DNA of 64,000 nt from Methanospirillum purgamenti (GCF_018502485.1 NZ_CP075546.1), one strand, 5' to 3'; positions 33,742 to 40,874 are shown, counted from the first letter of the stretch. Numbers and translations: made by a program. The notes: generated by a model from the letters alone, not told the origin.

Positions 33742-33761
33742 TGAATAGAAATTGGTGGGAG

Positions 33762-33769
33762 TATATAAA
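33762..33769 (-). promoter_or_regulatory. TATA box of the decayed module
   Basis: The minus strand reads TTTATATA here, about 53 nt before the ATG at 33709. This is a normal archaeal TATA element and predicts transcription starting near 33737. Confidence 0.45.
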
Positions 33770-33938
33770 TGGTTGAACCGGGAACTTAAACGGGGGGAGA
33801 AGAGAGAAGGGATGGAGGAATGGAGCGACAGAAGCGACAATGGTTATTCCATGAAAAAATGAAGTTGAAAATCATATTATGACAATTTTTCATAAGTTCA
33901 GGATAAAAGATATTGGTATTTAGGTTCCGTATAATTCG

Positions 33939-35516
33939 TTATATGCCGGTGTATTTATCAATATTTTCAAAACCGTGGTGTTGAATAAATAACAGGAGAG
34001 GATCGTTTGGATTTATTGCTAATGCTTTTTCCAAACATTCATAACTCCCCTTCATATCTCCTAAAGTAAATAGACACTGTGCCTTTAAGGATAAGGTGTT
34101 GAGATTTAAAGGATCTTTGCTTAAAATTTGATCAAAACAAATTAGAGCTTCAGGCAAGTTCCCCATTAAAAAAAGACACGAACTTTTACCACATAATGCT
34201 TGTATCAGATCAGGATCATACTGAAATGCTTGCTCAAATAATGGAACAGCTTCTTCAAATTTCCCTAACTCTAATAACCAGGCACCTATATTATAAAAAG
34301 AATGAGAATCGATAGGATCTAACTCCAAAGATTTACGAAAATCAAGTAATGCTTCATTTATTTGCCCTGTTTTTTTATAAAAACTTCCTCGATTAAGCCA
34401 TACACGCGCATTGGTAGGATATAATTGAACTGATTTATCAAATAACTCCTTTGCGAGTTCAAAAAATTTCAGCTCCGTTAATGAGATCGCTTTTCCAAAT
34501 ATGGCCTCAGGAAGGTTTGGATCTATTTTAAGTGCTTCGTCGAAATAGACGAACGCTTTACTATGGAAGCCAATTTTAGCATAACTATTTCCTCTATTGA
34601 CAAAGTCTCCACATTTAAACGGTTTAAATGGAATAGGGACATATTTTTCACCAAAATTTATTGATAGGTTTCTTTCTAATTCCTCTTTCAATTCTATAAA
34701 ATTCTGATACCTATCATCAGGATGATGGTTCACACATTTTTTGAATATTGGAAAAAGAGGAGATTTTAAAATCATATCTTGTTTTGACTTGTTTAATTGA
34801 GGAAAATATAACGGATGTATCCCTTGTGATATCATTTGAAAAATAATAATTCCATAGCTAAAAATATCGCTTCTAACATCACTTTGAGAGGGATCAATTT
34901 CTTGTTCTGGAGATTGATATCCAGAAGTGCCAATAATCGATCCAAATTGGGTGGGGCCTGCAAATCCAATATTCCCATCATTACCAAAAATGCTACCGTC
35001 TAAGATCTCTCGACGATCTTGGAGAATTGAGGCTAAACCAAAATCTGAAATTTTGATTGTATCGCTATCACTGATTAAAATATTGTGAGGTTTTATATCT
35101 CGATGTGCCTTGATTCCTTGAGAATAGGCATATGAAATTCCATCACAAAATTGGATTGACCATATAATACTTGTTTTTAATGATATATTCGATAAATAAT
35201 CCTGTAATGTCTCTGATTTTCCATTTTTAGAGAAGACCAATTCCATTCCAATAAATTGTCTTCCCCCAATAAACTCTATTAATAATGCATCAACGATGTT
35301 TTGATGAAATCCTATATCAAACCAATTTTTTGCTTCATTATTGAATCTTTTACGAACTTCAGGGTTATTTGAATATGATTCATAATATGTTTTCAATGCA
35401 ATTTCTTCTTCCATTTCATGAGAGTAGACCTTATAAACCACACCACAACCACCTTTTCCCAATTGCTCGAGAATTGTAAATTTATTCCCAATAACCTCTC
35501 CATATTTATAGGGCAT
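33939..35516 (-). CDS. Eukaryotic-like Ser/Thr protein kinase with C-terminal TPR repeats
   Basis: 525 residues. The kinase domain (~12-285) has the glycine loop LGKGGCGVVYKV, Lys42 in IALKTYY, catalytic Asp140 in HRDIKPHN and the Mg site DFG (158-160), so it should be active. GTSGYQSPEQEI is the activation-segment end. Six or so TPR repeats (~305-515) follow directly, each with the usual W/Y-x-x-G and A/P positions, for example AWLLELGKFEEAVPLFEQAF. There is no membrane segment; the kinase is cytoplasmic and probably recruits substrates through the TPRs. It lies in the accessory island, next to an IS110 element, with AT-rich codon use unlike the GC-richer broken genes on either side. Partner phosphatase not seen. 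Confidence 0.93.
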   Translation of the reverse strand: MPYKYGEVIGNKFTILEQLGKGGCGVVYKVYSHEMEEEIALKTYYESYSNNPEVRKRFNNEAKNWFDIGFHQNIVDALLIEFIGGRQFIGMELVFSKNGKSETLQDYLSNISLKTSIIWSIQFCDGISYAYSQGIKAHRDIKPHNILISDSDTIKISDFGLASILQDRREILDGSIFGNDGNIGFAGPTQFGSIIGTSGYQSPEQEIDPSQSDVRSDIFSYGIIIFQMISQGIHPLYFPQLNKSKQDMILKSPLFPIFKKCVNHHPDDRYQNFIELKEELERNLSINFGEKYVPIPFKPFKCGDFVNRGNSYAKIGFHSKAFVYFDEALKIDPNLPEAIFGKAISLTELKFFELAKELFDKSVQLYPTNARVWLNRGSFYKKTGQINEALLDFRKSLELDPIDSHSFYNIGAWLLELGKFEEAVPLFEQAFQYDPDLIQALCGKSSCLFLMGNLPEALICFDQILSKDPLNLNTLSLKAQCLFTLGDMKGSYECLEKALAINPNDPLLLFIQHHGFENIDKYTGI

Positions 35517-35606
35517 GTGAATTCAATGATATATTAGAATCAATCTATAATTATCTCTATCTTGAAGGAAAAACATCAAAATTTTTAAGAAATTTAAAAA
35601 ACACCC

Positions 35607-35790
35607 ATGAGGCTCCGCCTCATGCTTAACTCATGAAAAACTGTAACCTCCAGGCCCCCAATAATAATTTGGGTAGTGAAGGTTGTCTTAATTTTGGGTA
35701 TTAAACCCGTTTAAAAAACTAACCTTTGAATTGCCATCGAAGGCTGAACTGTGACATAGATCACGAATGGAAAATCGACCAGCCAGGAAA
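35607..35790 (+). ncRNA. Candidate IS110 bridge RNA
   Basis: The non-coding leader between the left end and the transposase start folds well by eye. A 7-bp hairpin ATGAGGC-TCC-GCCTCAT is at 35607-35623. A stem-loop with a large internal loop follows: AACCT (35645-35649) pairs with AGGTT (35680-35684), inner stem CCCAA (35657-35661) with TTGGG (35669-35673), leaving internal strands CCAGGCC and TAGTGA. A small GGGT/ACCC hairpin (35695-35709) and CCTTTG/CGAAGG (35723-35743) come next. Bridge RNAs of IS110 elements have just such a 5' hairpin followed by internal loops that pair with target and donor DNA. Limits are approximate. Confidence 0.5.
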
Positions 35791-35813
35791 TTCATCTACC
35801 CATTTTTAGAGAC

Positions 35814-37061
35814 ATGACGACAGATTACCAAATAGCAGCTGGGCTTGATGTCCATAAACGATTCATTGTTGCCACAATTCTATGGACAAATGGTTCCAAG
35901 CTCCAGGAGAAATTTGATAGAACTGTGCAAGGACTTCTTGCACTAAAGAATTGGATTCTTAAGAATAAATGTCAGGTTGTTGCTTGTGAATCAACAAGTG
36001 ATTACTGGGTCCAAATCTATGATTCACTCATTGAACATCTCCCAGTCATTGTTGGCAATGCGCATGATATCAAGGTCCTTTCACATAAAAAGACTGACAA
36101 AATAGATTCAGAAATAATTGCATTGCTTGCATTAAAGGGAATGATTGCGCCATCTCGCGTCTTTTCCCGCCACCATCGTGATTTCAGGAAACTTGTTCGT
36201 TTGAGACATTTTTTGGTTAAAAAGCGTACTGATATAAAAAATAGGATCCATGGCATTCTTGATACTGAATTATTTCACTTGTCTGAAACATTAACGGATA
36301 TTTTTGGCGTCTCTGGAAGATTGATTATGAATGGAATCCTTCAAGGAGATCCTGCAGATAAAGTTGTTAAACAGATCCCCTGGAAAGTTCTTGATAAGAA
36401 AGAGACAGAAATCAGGAATTTACTCGAACAAAGTCTTTCTCAAAACGCACTAATTCAATTGGGACACTGCCTTCGGGTTATGATGAAGTTAGATGAGGAA
36501 ATCGGAGTGCTTACTAATCATGTCATCTATTATGCCCATACAAATTATCCTCGGGAAGTTGAGATCCTTAAATCAGTTCCTGGAGTTGAGGACATTACTG
36601 CAGTAACACTCATTGCGGAGATCGGTAACTTCAAGGATTTTTCTTCAAGTGATAAACTCGCTAGTTGGTTAGGGATTGTTCCTAAAGTCTATCAGTCAGC
36701 GGATCATCAAGTAAAAAGATCAATAACGAAACGGGGTTCGAAACTCGGAAGATGGATCCTGACTCAAGCGGCTCATGCAGCAACAAAAAAGAAAAAGAAT
36801 GTCCTTCGCGATTTTTACGAAGCCAAAAAGACTGTGATTGGTACTGGGAAAGCAATTATGGCTCTTGCAAGGAAGATGATTACGATAATTTGGCATCTTA
36901 TTGTAAATAATGAAACGTATGTCGATGTCTATGCTCAGCCAAAAAAACAAGTGAAATACCATAATGTCCGCATACCTGTGTCATATACTCTTGAAGAGGC
37001 CTTGAAACTGTTGTCTGACACGATAAAAGAGATAAAGAAACCAGATCCTGATCCAATTTGA
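35814..37061 (+). CDS. IS110-family DEDD transposase/recombinase
   Basis: 415 residues, intact. The N-terminal RuvC-like DEDD domain shows Asp12 in AGLDVHKRF, Glu59 in VACESTSDYW, and Asp95/Asp98 in KTDKIDSEII. A helical linker follows, then the Transposase_20 domain (~250-340) with SVPGVEDITAVTLIAEIGNF and LGIVPKVYQSADHQVKRSIT; Ser295 is the likely nucleophile. IS110 recombinases cut and rejoin DNA guided by a bridge RNA encoded in the element, usually upstream of the gene for the IS110 subgroup. The ATG at 35814 is followed by normal coding sequence, with no frameshift, so the element may still be active. Confidence 0.93.
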   Translation: MTTDYQIAAGLDVHKRFIVATILWTNGSKLQEKFDRTVQGLLALKNWILKNKCQVVACESTSDYWVQIYDSLIEHLPVIVGNAHDIKVLSHKKTDKIDSEIIALLALKGMIAPSRVFSRHHRDFRKLVRLRHFLVKKRTDIKNRIHGILDTELFHLSETLTDIFGVSGRLIMNGILQGDPADKVVKQIPWKVLDKKETEIRNLLEQSLSQNALIQLGHCLRVMMKLDEEIGVLTNHVIYYAHTNYPREVEILKSVPGVEDITAVTLIAEIGNFKDFSSSDKLASWLGIVPKVYQSADHQVKRSITKRGSKLGRWILTQAAHAATKKKKNVLRDFYEAKKTVIGTGKAIMALARKMITIIWHLIVNNETYVDVYAQPKKQVKYHNVRIPVSYTLEEALKLLSDTIKEIKKPDPDPI

Positions 37062-37294
37062 GGACTTTACCCTCTTTGAAGATCCGGTTTTTCATGGAAA
37101 ATTGTAAATAATCTTTTATTTATGGTGGTTTTTTATTACACCCAAAAACCGCCCCCTTTTTCTCTTTCCCCTCCAGTACCCGCTTCACCCTCCGGACCGG
37201 AACCACATACAATCGCTCCCTGATTACCATCTTCACTCCTTTCCCACTCCCGGACAGGCTCATCACCTGACTGCTCCCACATCCCGGTCCCGGA

Positions 37295-37718
37295 TCACCT
37301 CATCCCTAACCGGAGAAGAACCGGGATAACCTGGGCTATCTCGACCTGAAACGATCCGATCCCATCCAGGTATATCACAACCGTATCCCCTACAACCCGG
37401 AACCGCCCAAGATTCTCCAGCGAACGAGACGAGCGCTCGCGAACAACCGCAAACCTTCCCACGACATACCTCCGGAGGGGGAAGATCCCCTCCCGGTTAG
37501 ACCATTGCACTCTCCGGTCCTCTAAATCCCAGAAACCTCTTCTCTCTCCTCCTCTGCAGGATCTGGGTCCGGTTCCGGCGATAATACGCCCGGGAGTTCT
37601 TCCGGTGCCGGAAGACCTGGTATTCACTCCGGACTAGCTGGAGGGCATCAGCAAGCTGCACAGGCCTCCTCCAATGGACAGACCCGGAGATACCCGAACC
37701 CTTTCCCGGATAATTCAC
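37295..37718 (-). pseudogene. Frameshifted remnant, basic N-terminal part plus beta-rich C-terminal part
   Basis: From ~37670 to ~37540 one minus-strand frame reads LVRSEYQVFRHRKNSRAYYR and RNRTQILQRRREKRFLGFRG. At about 37535 the sensible reading moves to the next frame: VQWSNREGIFPLRRYVVGRF, AVVRERSSRSLENLGRFRVV, GDTVVIYLDGIGSFQVEIAQ, ending at a stop at 37295. Joined, these would be a ~130-residue basic protein. No family recognised. The start is not visible, so the 5' limit is uncertain. The two halves are offset by one base, which is a single indel. Confidence 0.4.
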
Positions 37719-37930
37719 AGATCCGGTTCCTCCGGACCGAACACTGCACGAACTTCAGGTGAGGACACCCTTTCGTGAAACAGGCTTCAATGGTCGGCCT
37801 CCGGGATAATCTCATACCGATCCTGCGTATGCCATTCTTTTCACCCGGGAATACCGGTCGCAGGCCAGGCAGTTCATCTGCCAGCGGTGGAGCGGGCATT
37901 GCCCGAGGGTATGCGGACAGTAAATACTCC
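37648..37930 (-). pseudogene. Cys-rich remnant with CxxC-type pairs in two frames
   Basis: One frame reads QCPLHRWQMNCLACDRYSRV to a stop, and another then reads CFTKGCPHLKFVQCSVRRNR followed by CPLEEACAAC to a stop at 37648. Both are unusually rich in Cys pairs, which random GC-rich DNA would not be expected to give, so a frameshifted zinc-binding protein is likely. It overlaps the part of the 199-bp duplication that lies downstream of the intact zinc-ribbon gene. Limits approximate. Confidence 0.35.
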
Positions 37931-38062
37931 GGAAGACTGGAAACCGGTCCACAGCCAGCGGGGTGATCACGTTCTCACCTCTGACTCGCAGAGCTGGGAG
38001 TAGCAGGTCTCACACATCCCAATGTGATCACCCGGATCCTGCCAGGCGATCGCATCCCCATC
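37864..38062. repeat. Imperfect 199-bp duplication, copy A
   Basis: Aligns over its whole length with 39226-39424, same orientation and same length, and roughly three quarters identical by eye, for example AGTTCATCTGCC and CCAGGCGATCGCATCCCCAT in both. Copy A includes the C-terminal ~30 codons and stop of the zinc-ribbon gene and ~100 bp beyond. Confidence 0.7.
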
Positions 38063-38404
38063 GCAGACATGAAACCGGCCGACCGAAGCACCGGTCCATC
38101 TCTCCAACCGGCTGACATCAATTATGCCGGGGATGGTCCGTAACTGGCTGAACTTCATCGTCACCGCCCGGTTGTAACAGGCTTTGCAGAGCGTTCCCGG
38201 CCGCTCCCTACCCTTTGTTCGTTCCTGGTAATGGGTCAGCTTTCTCCCGCAGACGATACACGGTTTCTTATCAGGCCAGCCGTCCACCGGTTTGAACTCT
38301 TTTGGGTTGATCGCCCGGATCGAAACCCTCCCAGGATGAGCGGACTCTTCATTTCTCCGGCGGGTAGTTACTGCAGCCGGCGGCAGATTCCCGCTATCAT
38401 TCAT
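37967..38404 (-). CDS. Small two-zinc-ribbon protein of unknown function
   Basis: 145 residues, not recognised by family. Two Cys-pair modules are visible: KPCIVCGRKL with LCKACYNRAV (~48-90), and FHVCDGDAIAW with MCETCYSQLC (~110-138). The middle contains a helical piece (MKFSQLRTIPGIIDVSRLER). The N-terminal ~30 residues are basic and disordered. No ribosome site precedes the ATG at 38404, so the start may be wrong or the mRNA leaderless. GC-rich like the broken genes downstream, unlike the host genes. The C-terminal third was duplicated at 39226-39424, where the gene is truncated. A nucleic-acid-binding role is a guess from the zinc ribbons. Confidence 0.6.
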   Translation of the reverse strand: MNDSGNLPPAAVTTRRRNEESAHPGRVSIRAINPKEFKPVDGWPDKKPCIVCGRKLTHYQERTKGRERPGTLCKACYNRAVTMKFSQLRTIPGIIDVSRLERWTGASVGRFHVCDGDAIAWQDPGDHIGMCETCYSQLCESEVRT

Positions 38405-38538
38405 GGGCTATAACGTGCAAGATTAGGGTATCGGCCGCTAAAATTTCTTAATGATATGCCAGACAGATGAGATTGGACGATATCATAATCGAGGGATAGA
38501 AGAGAAATATTAATTCTATTCCTCCCCATTTACTAGTA

Positions 38539-38700
38539 ATGGAAGCTGAACCGGACCCAAGGGAGAATATCGGTAAGCCATACGAGCGGGGTATGTTACC
38601 GTATGGTGGGGGAGTTGGGCGGGGAGGCCTCATATCTTTTGTAGTAACAAAAGAAGAATTTGATGAAAAAATGCGCAGACTCAAAACTATTAAATGGTAA
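38539..38700 (+). CDS. 53-aa protein overlapping the PIN gene, candidate antitoxin
   Basis: The frame ATG 38539 to TAA 38698-38700 encodes a small protein with a Gly-rich middle (MLPYGGGVGRGGLISFVVT) and a charged helical end (KEEFDEKMRRLKTIKW). Its last 7 nt overlap the first codons of the PIN-domain gene (ATGGTAA), the tight coupling expected of a toxin-antitoxin pair in which the antitoxin comes first. It does not show a clear AbrB, ribbon-helix-helix or Phd fold, so the DNA-binding class is open. There is no Shine-Dalgarno, but TATTAATT lies ~25-30 nt upstream, so it may be leaderless. Confidence 0.6.
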   Translation: MEAEPDPRENIGKPYERGMLPYGGGVGRGGLISFVVTKEEFDEKMRRLKTIKW

Positions 38701-39152
38701 AGTCTGCTTTTCTTGATACCTGTATCTTTTTTGAATGTGCTTTGAATTCAAAAAATCAAACAATATTGAATCACGCAGCGAATATTAATTTTCCCCTTGT
38801 AACATCGATAACCGTTATGGGAGAAGCTATTGATCAGATGCGAAAACAATCTGATCGTTCTCATCTCATATCATCACTGGTCCGTTCTTTTGACGAATGG
38901 AATATCACATCTTTGTACCCTGATCCCGTAGTTGCAGAGATTTGTTATCGGCTCACAACAGAAGGGGTAGATTACCGGGTAGAGAACACTGATCGGGTTC
39001 ATCTGGGATACGCTCTTGCATATGGATGCGATTTGTTTATTACTTCAGATAAGAATCTGATAAAATATCGGGTTCCCAAAAATTTGGAAGATGCAGGATT
39101 TGTAAAACCGAACACTATCACCCTGGAAGAATTCAAAGAATATCTGAACTAA
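38694..39152 (+). CDS. PIN-domain ribonuclease, VapC-like toxin
   Basis: 152 residues. The acidic set of a PIN nuclease is present: Asp8 in SAFLDTCIFFE, Glu44 in TVMGEAIDQM, Asp100 in ENTDRVHLGYALAYG, and Asp113/Asp119 in CDLFITSDKNL. These bind Mg2+ and cut RNA; VapC-type toxins often cut tRNA or rRNA. The length is slightly above a typical VapC. It overlaps a 53-codon gene by 7 nt, which should encode the antitoxin, and lies in the accessory island along with a second toxin-antitoxin pair. No truncation is seen. I am confident of the nuclease fold and moderately so of the toxin role. Confidence 0.85.
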   Translation: MVKSAFLDTCIFFECALNSKNQTILNHAANINFPLVTSITVMGEAIDQMRKQSDRSHLISSLVRSFDEWNITSLYPDPVVAEICYRLTTEGVDYRVENTDRVHLGYALAYGCDLFITSDKNLIKYRVPKNLEDAGFVKPNTITLEEFKEYLN

Positions 39153-39225
39153 TTCCTTATTTAGAAGATCTCATAGCATCGTGACTCAGTATGCAAGTCT
39201 TCATATCCGGGAGTATTCGACTCAA

Positions 39226-39424
39226 GCCAGGGTAGTTCATCTGCCATTGGTGAAGCGAGCTTAGCCCGAGAGAATGGGGCAATAGAGACTCCGGAAGACG
39301 GGTGACCGGTCCACAGCCAAAGGAGTAATAACGTTCTCACCTCTGAATTGTAGAGATAAGAATAACATGTCTCACACATCCTGAAATTATCACCCGGATC
39401 CTTCCAGGCGATCGCATCCCCATC
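39226..39424. repeat. Imperfect 199-bp duplication, copy B (truncated gene)
   Basis: Second copy of 37864-38062. On the minus strand it encodes DGDAIAWKDPGDNFRMCETC and YSYLYNSEVRT, matching the C-terminus of the zinc-ribbon protein, but the upstream part is missing and the stop codon of copy A is lost, so the frame runs on to 39161. Confidence 0.7.
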
Positions 39425-39433
39425 ATCGATCTC
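39332..39433 (-). pseudogene. C-terminal fragment of a second zinc-ribbon gene
   Basis: YEIDDGDAIAWKDPGDNF, then RMCETCYSYLYNSEVRT, aligned gap-free with the end of the protein at 37967-38404. No start, no upstream domain. Left behind by duplication and deletion. Confidence 0.55.
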
Positions 39434-39780
39434 ATATCAGGCAAACCCTCTCGGTTTATTTGATCGATGAAAGATTTTTTCAACCGGCTCAATAGATAGA
39501 GGGTATATTCATATTAAGTATCGGTTATTTTAGCCGTAAAAAGAAAAAGCCAACCAGCGAGAGATATGTGAACGGTCAGAAAAAGAGTTAAACAACCAGA
39601 GATCGAGGGAAAATGATATCTCCTGAATCTTGATATATACATATCAGTGTCAACGATTGAGAAGAGATTGACGTGGATTTCTTGGAGCAGATTACGAAGA
39701 ATTATGAGAGTATTATGAGCCAATACTGATATCTATGGTACAAGGAATATAGTACTACTAATTGACGGTTTGGATAAACG
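39434..39780. other. Non-coding stretch before the MntA/HepT pair
   Basis: Mostly AT-rich with stops in all frames. Near 39672-39728 the + strand reads EEIDVDFLEQITKNYESIMS followed by QY and stop, which looks like the tail of a lost gene, but no start or upstream coding is found. GTATCGGTTATTTTAGCC (39519-39536) partly resembles GTATCGGCCGCTAAAATT upstream of the zinc-ribbon gene (38428-38445), so the duplication may once have been longer. Confidence 0.4.
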
Positions 39781-40089
39781 ATGAACATTCCAGAAATTCC
39801 ATCAGATATCAAAACAACGATTATCCCTCAGTTTCATATCTCCTCATTATGGATATTTGGCTCTGCAATCCGTGAGGATTATTCTGAAGAGAGCGATATT
39901 GATCTAATTGTCGAATTTAAGCCCGATGCAAAGATAACACTTCTCAAGCTTGCAGCACTGCAAACTAGTTTGGAGAATTCCTTTGGAAGAAAGGTTGATA
40001 TCATCACTCGTAAGGCGATTGATGATTTTATGAATCCATTTCTAAAACAAGAGATTCTCTCAACCATGGTGAGAATATATGGATCGTGA
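39781..40089 (+). CDS. MntA-like nucleotidyltransferase antitoxin
   Basis: 102 residues, a minimal nucleotidyltransferase. The motif GSX10DXD is exact: Gly27-Ser28 in WIFGSAIRED, Asp39 and Asp41 in ESDIDLIVEF. Members of this family pair with HEPN toxins and inactivate them by transferring AMP groups to a tyrosine. The stop overlaps the HepT start by 11 nt, so the proteins are made together. It belongs to the type VII-like MntA/HepT toxin-antitoxin class, very common in archaea. It is the second TA pair of the island. The start ATG follows GGTTTGGATAAACG, a weak ribosome site. Confidence 0.9.
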   Translation: MNIPEIPSDIKTTIIPQFHISSLWIFGSAIREDYSEESDIDLIVEFKPDAKITLLKLAALQTSLENSFGRKVDIITRKAIDDFMNPFLKQEILSTMVRIYGS

Positions 40090-40408
40090 TCTCTCCCTTC
40101 TCAAAGATATTCAAATAATGTGTTCTGATGCTATCTCCTTTCTAGGAAACAGATCTAGGGAAGATCTTATGAAAGATAGACAACTTCAGTATGCCCTGAT
40201 TCGGTGTCTAGAAGTGATAGGTGAGGCTGCAAAATTAGTATCTTCAGATACCAAAGATCGATATCCTGAAATACCATGGTCTGAATATGCAAAGACACGC
40301 GATTTTCTTATTCATTCTTATGCGAAGATTGATACCGATATCATCTGGCAGTCTGTAAAAAATGACCTTCCTGAATTATTACGAATTCTCAATAATCCAG
40401 CGAGATAA
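40079..40408 (+). CDS. HepT-like HEPN-domain RNase toxin (DUF86)
   Basis: 109 residues, all-alpha. The HEPN catalytic motif RX4HXY is complete: Arg74, His79 and Tyr81 in KTRDFLIHSYAKID. The Tyr is the residue that MntA enzymes AMPylate in characterised pairs, so the control mechanism should be intact. HEPN toxins form dimers whose paired motifs cut RNA. The 11-nt overlap with mntA couples translation. The gene is full length and apparently functional. This pair and the PIN pair lie at the tRNA-Glu end of the island, where they may stabilise it (inference). Confidence 0.9.
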   Translation: MDRDLSLLKDIQIMCSDAISFLGNRSREDLMKDRQLQYALIRCLEVIGEAAKLVSSDTKDRYPEIPWSEYAKTRDFLIHSYAKIDTDIIWQSVKNDLPELLRILNNPAR

Positions 40409-40692
40409 GTAAGGTTGATTTTCATACTAAACAAGGGACTAAGCTCTGTAATAAGAATCTGAATATCGCTTTTTTCATGGAAATTTTTCGCGAGATTACA
40501 CCGATCCGTGCAGTATTATTTTATGAGCAAATCCATAAGATGCGAATCAAGGTTTCTTATGAATTTTGATATTTTCTTCTTCAGAATTCCATGTGAATGA
40601 TTCCAGGACTACAATCTTTCTATTGTCAGCCATGATGTATCGGTCTGAAAAAAAATATTCCGCTAATAATTTAAAATTTAAAAGAAAATTAG
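40409..40692. other. Region between hepT and tRNA-Glu
   Basis: Mostly AT-rich. It contains one short minus-strand frame (40547-40633) listed separately. Nothing resembling an integrase or a second copy of the tRNA 3' end was seen here. Confidence 0.4.
40547..40633 (-). CDS. 28-aa ORF, doubtful
   Basis: ATG 40633 encodes MADNRKIVVLESFTWNSEEE then NIKIHKKP and TGA. The composition is protein-like and an AT-rich promoter-like stretch lies ~40 nt upstream, but no ribosome site is visible and it is too short to test. It could be the start of a lost gene; after the TGA the frame reads FASYGFAHKIILHGSV before the next stop. Confidence 0.25.
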   Translation of the reverse strand: MADNRKIVVLESFTWNSEEENIKIHKKP

Positions 40693-40700
40693 AAAAAAAA
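40693..40700 (-). terminator. T-run terminator of tRNA-Glu
   Basis: Eight T in a row on the minus strand, starting directly after the tRNA discriminator base. Confidence 0.6.
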
Positions 40701-40773
40701 TGCTGATATGGGGATTTGAACCCCAGTCGCAGGAGTGAGAGTCCTGCATGATTGACCCCTACACTATATCAGC
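40701..40773 (-). tRNA. tRNA-Glu (CUC)
   Basis: On the minus strand the acceptor GCTGATA pairs with TATCAGC. The anticodon stem is CAGGA/TCCTG with loop CTCTCAC, giving anticodon CTC. The T arm is GGGG-TTCAAAT-CCCC. The discriminator is A and CCA is not encoded. The 3' end faces the accessory island on the left, the normal orientation for an integration site. A TATA box lies about 30 nt upstream. Confidence 0.93.
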
Positions 40774-40800
40774 TGTGCCTCTAAATGTTGTCATTTGTCA

Positions 40801-40810
40801 TATATAAATA
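40801..40810 (-). promoter_or_regulatory. TATA box of tRNA-Glu
   Basis: TATATAAATA on the + strand, TATTTATATA on the minus strand, centred ~32 nt before the tRNA 5' end. It sits between the divergent tRNA and DRG GTPase genes. Confidence 0.5.
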
Positions 40811-40874
40811 AACCGATTTTTCTAACAATGATCCCACAGATATAAGAATCACAGAGAGGAACTTATTAGGATAC

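Larger units (their letters stand above)
35601..37144 (+). mobile_element. IS110-family insertion element (ends tentative)
   Basis: The element holds one DEDD transposase gene and a ~200-bp structured leader. IS110 elements lack long terminal inverted repeats and insert through short core sequences. ACACCCA occurs at both proposed ends (35601-35607 and 37138-37144), giving ~1.54 kb, a normal size, but a 7-base match in AT-rich flanks is weak. The right flank changes abruptly to GC-rich sequence. Ends need comparison with an empty site or another copy. Confidence 0.7.
37145..37966. other. GC-rich stretch of broken genes right of the IS110 element
   Basis: Composition jumps to visibly higher G+C than the rest of the window. 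Minus-strand frames contain short protein-like runs in shifting frames (see the two remnants below). No intact gene is present until 37967. It looks like decayed foreign DNA, related to the zinc-ribbon gene that follows. Confidence 0.5.

Noticed and set aside
38448..38684. 78-codon minus-strand frame opposite the 53-aa ORF
   Set aside because: The + strand frame overlaps the PIN gene start in the way of a toxin-antitoxin pair; the minus frame is Pro-rich and motif-free.
39514..39723. 69-codon minus-strand frame before MntA/HepT
   Set aside because: Hydrophobic by virtue of AT-rich DNA, no ribosome site, no family; the opposite strand contains a small gene-tail-like fragment instead.
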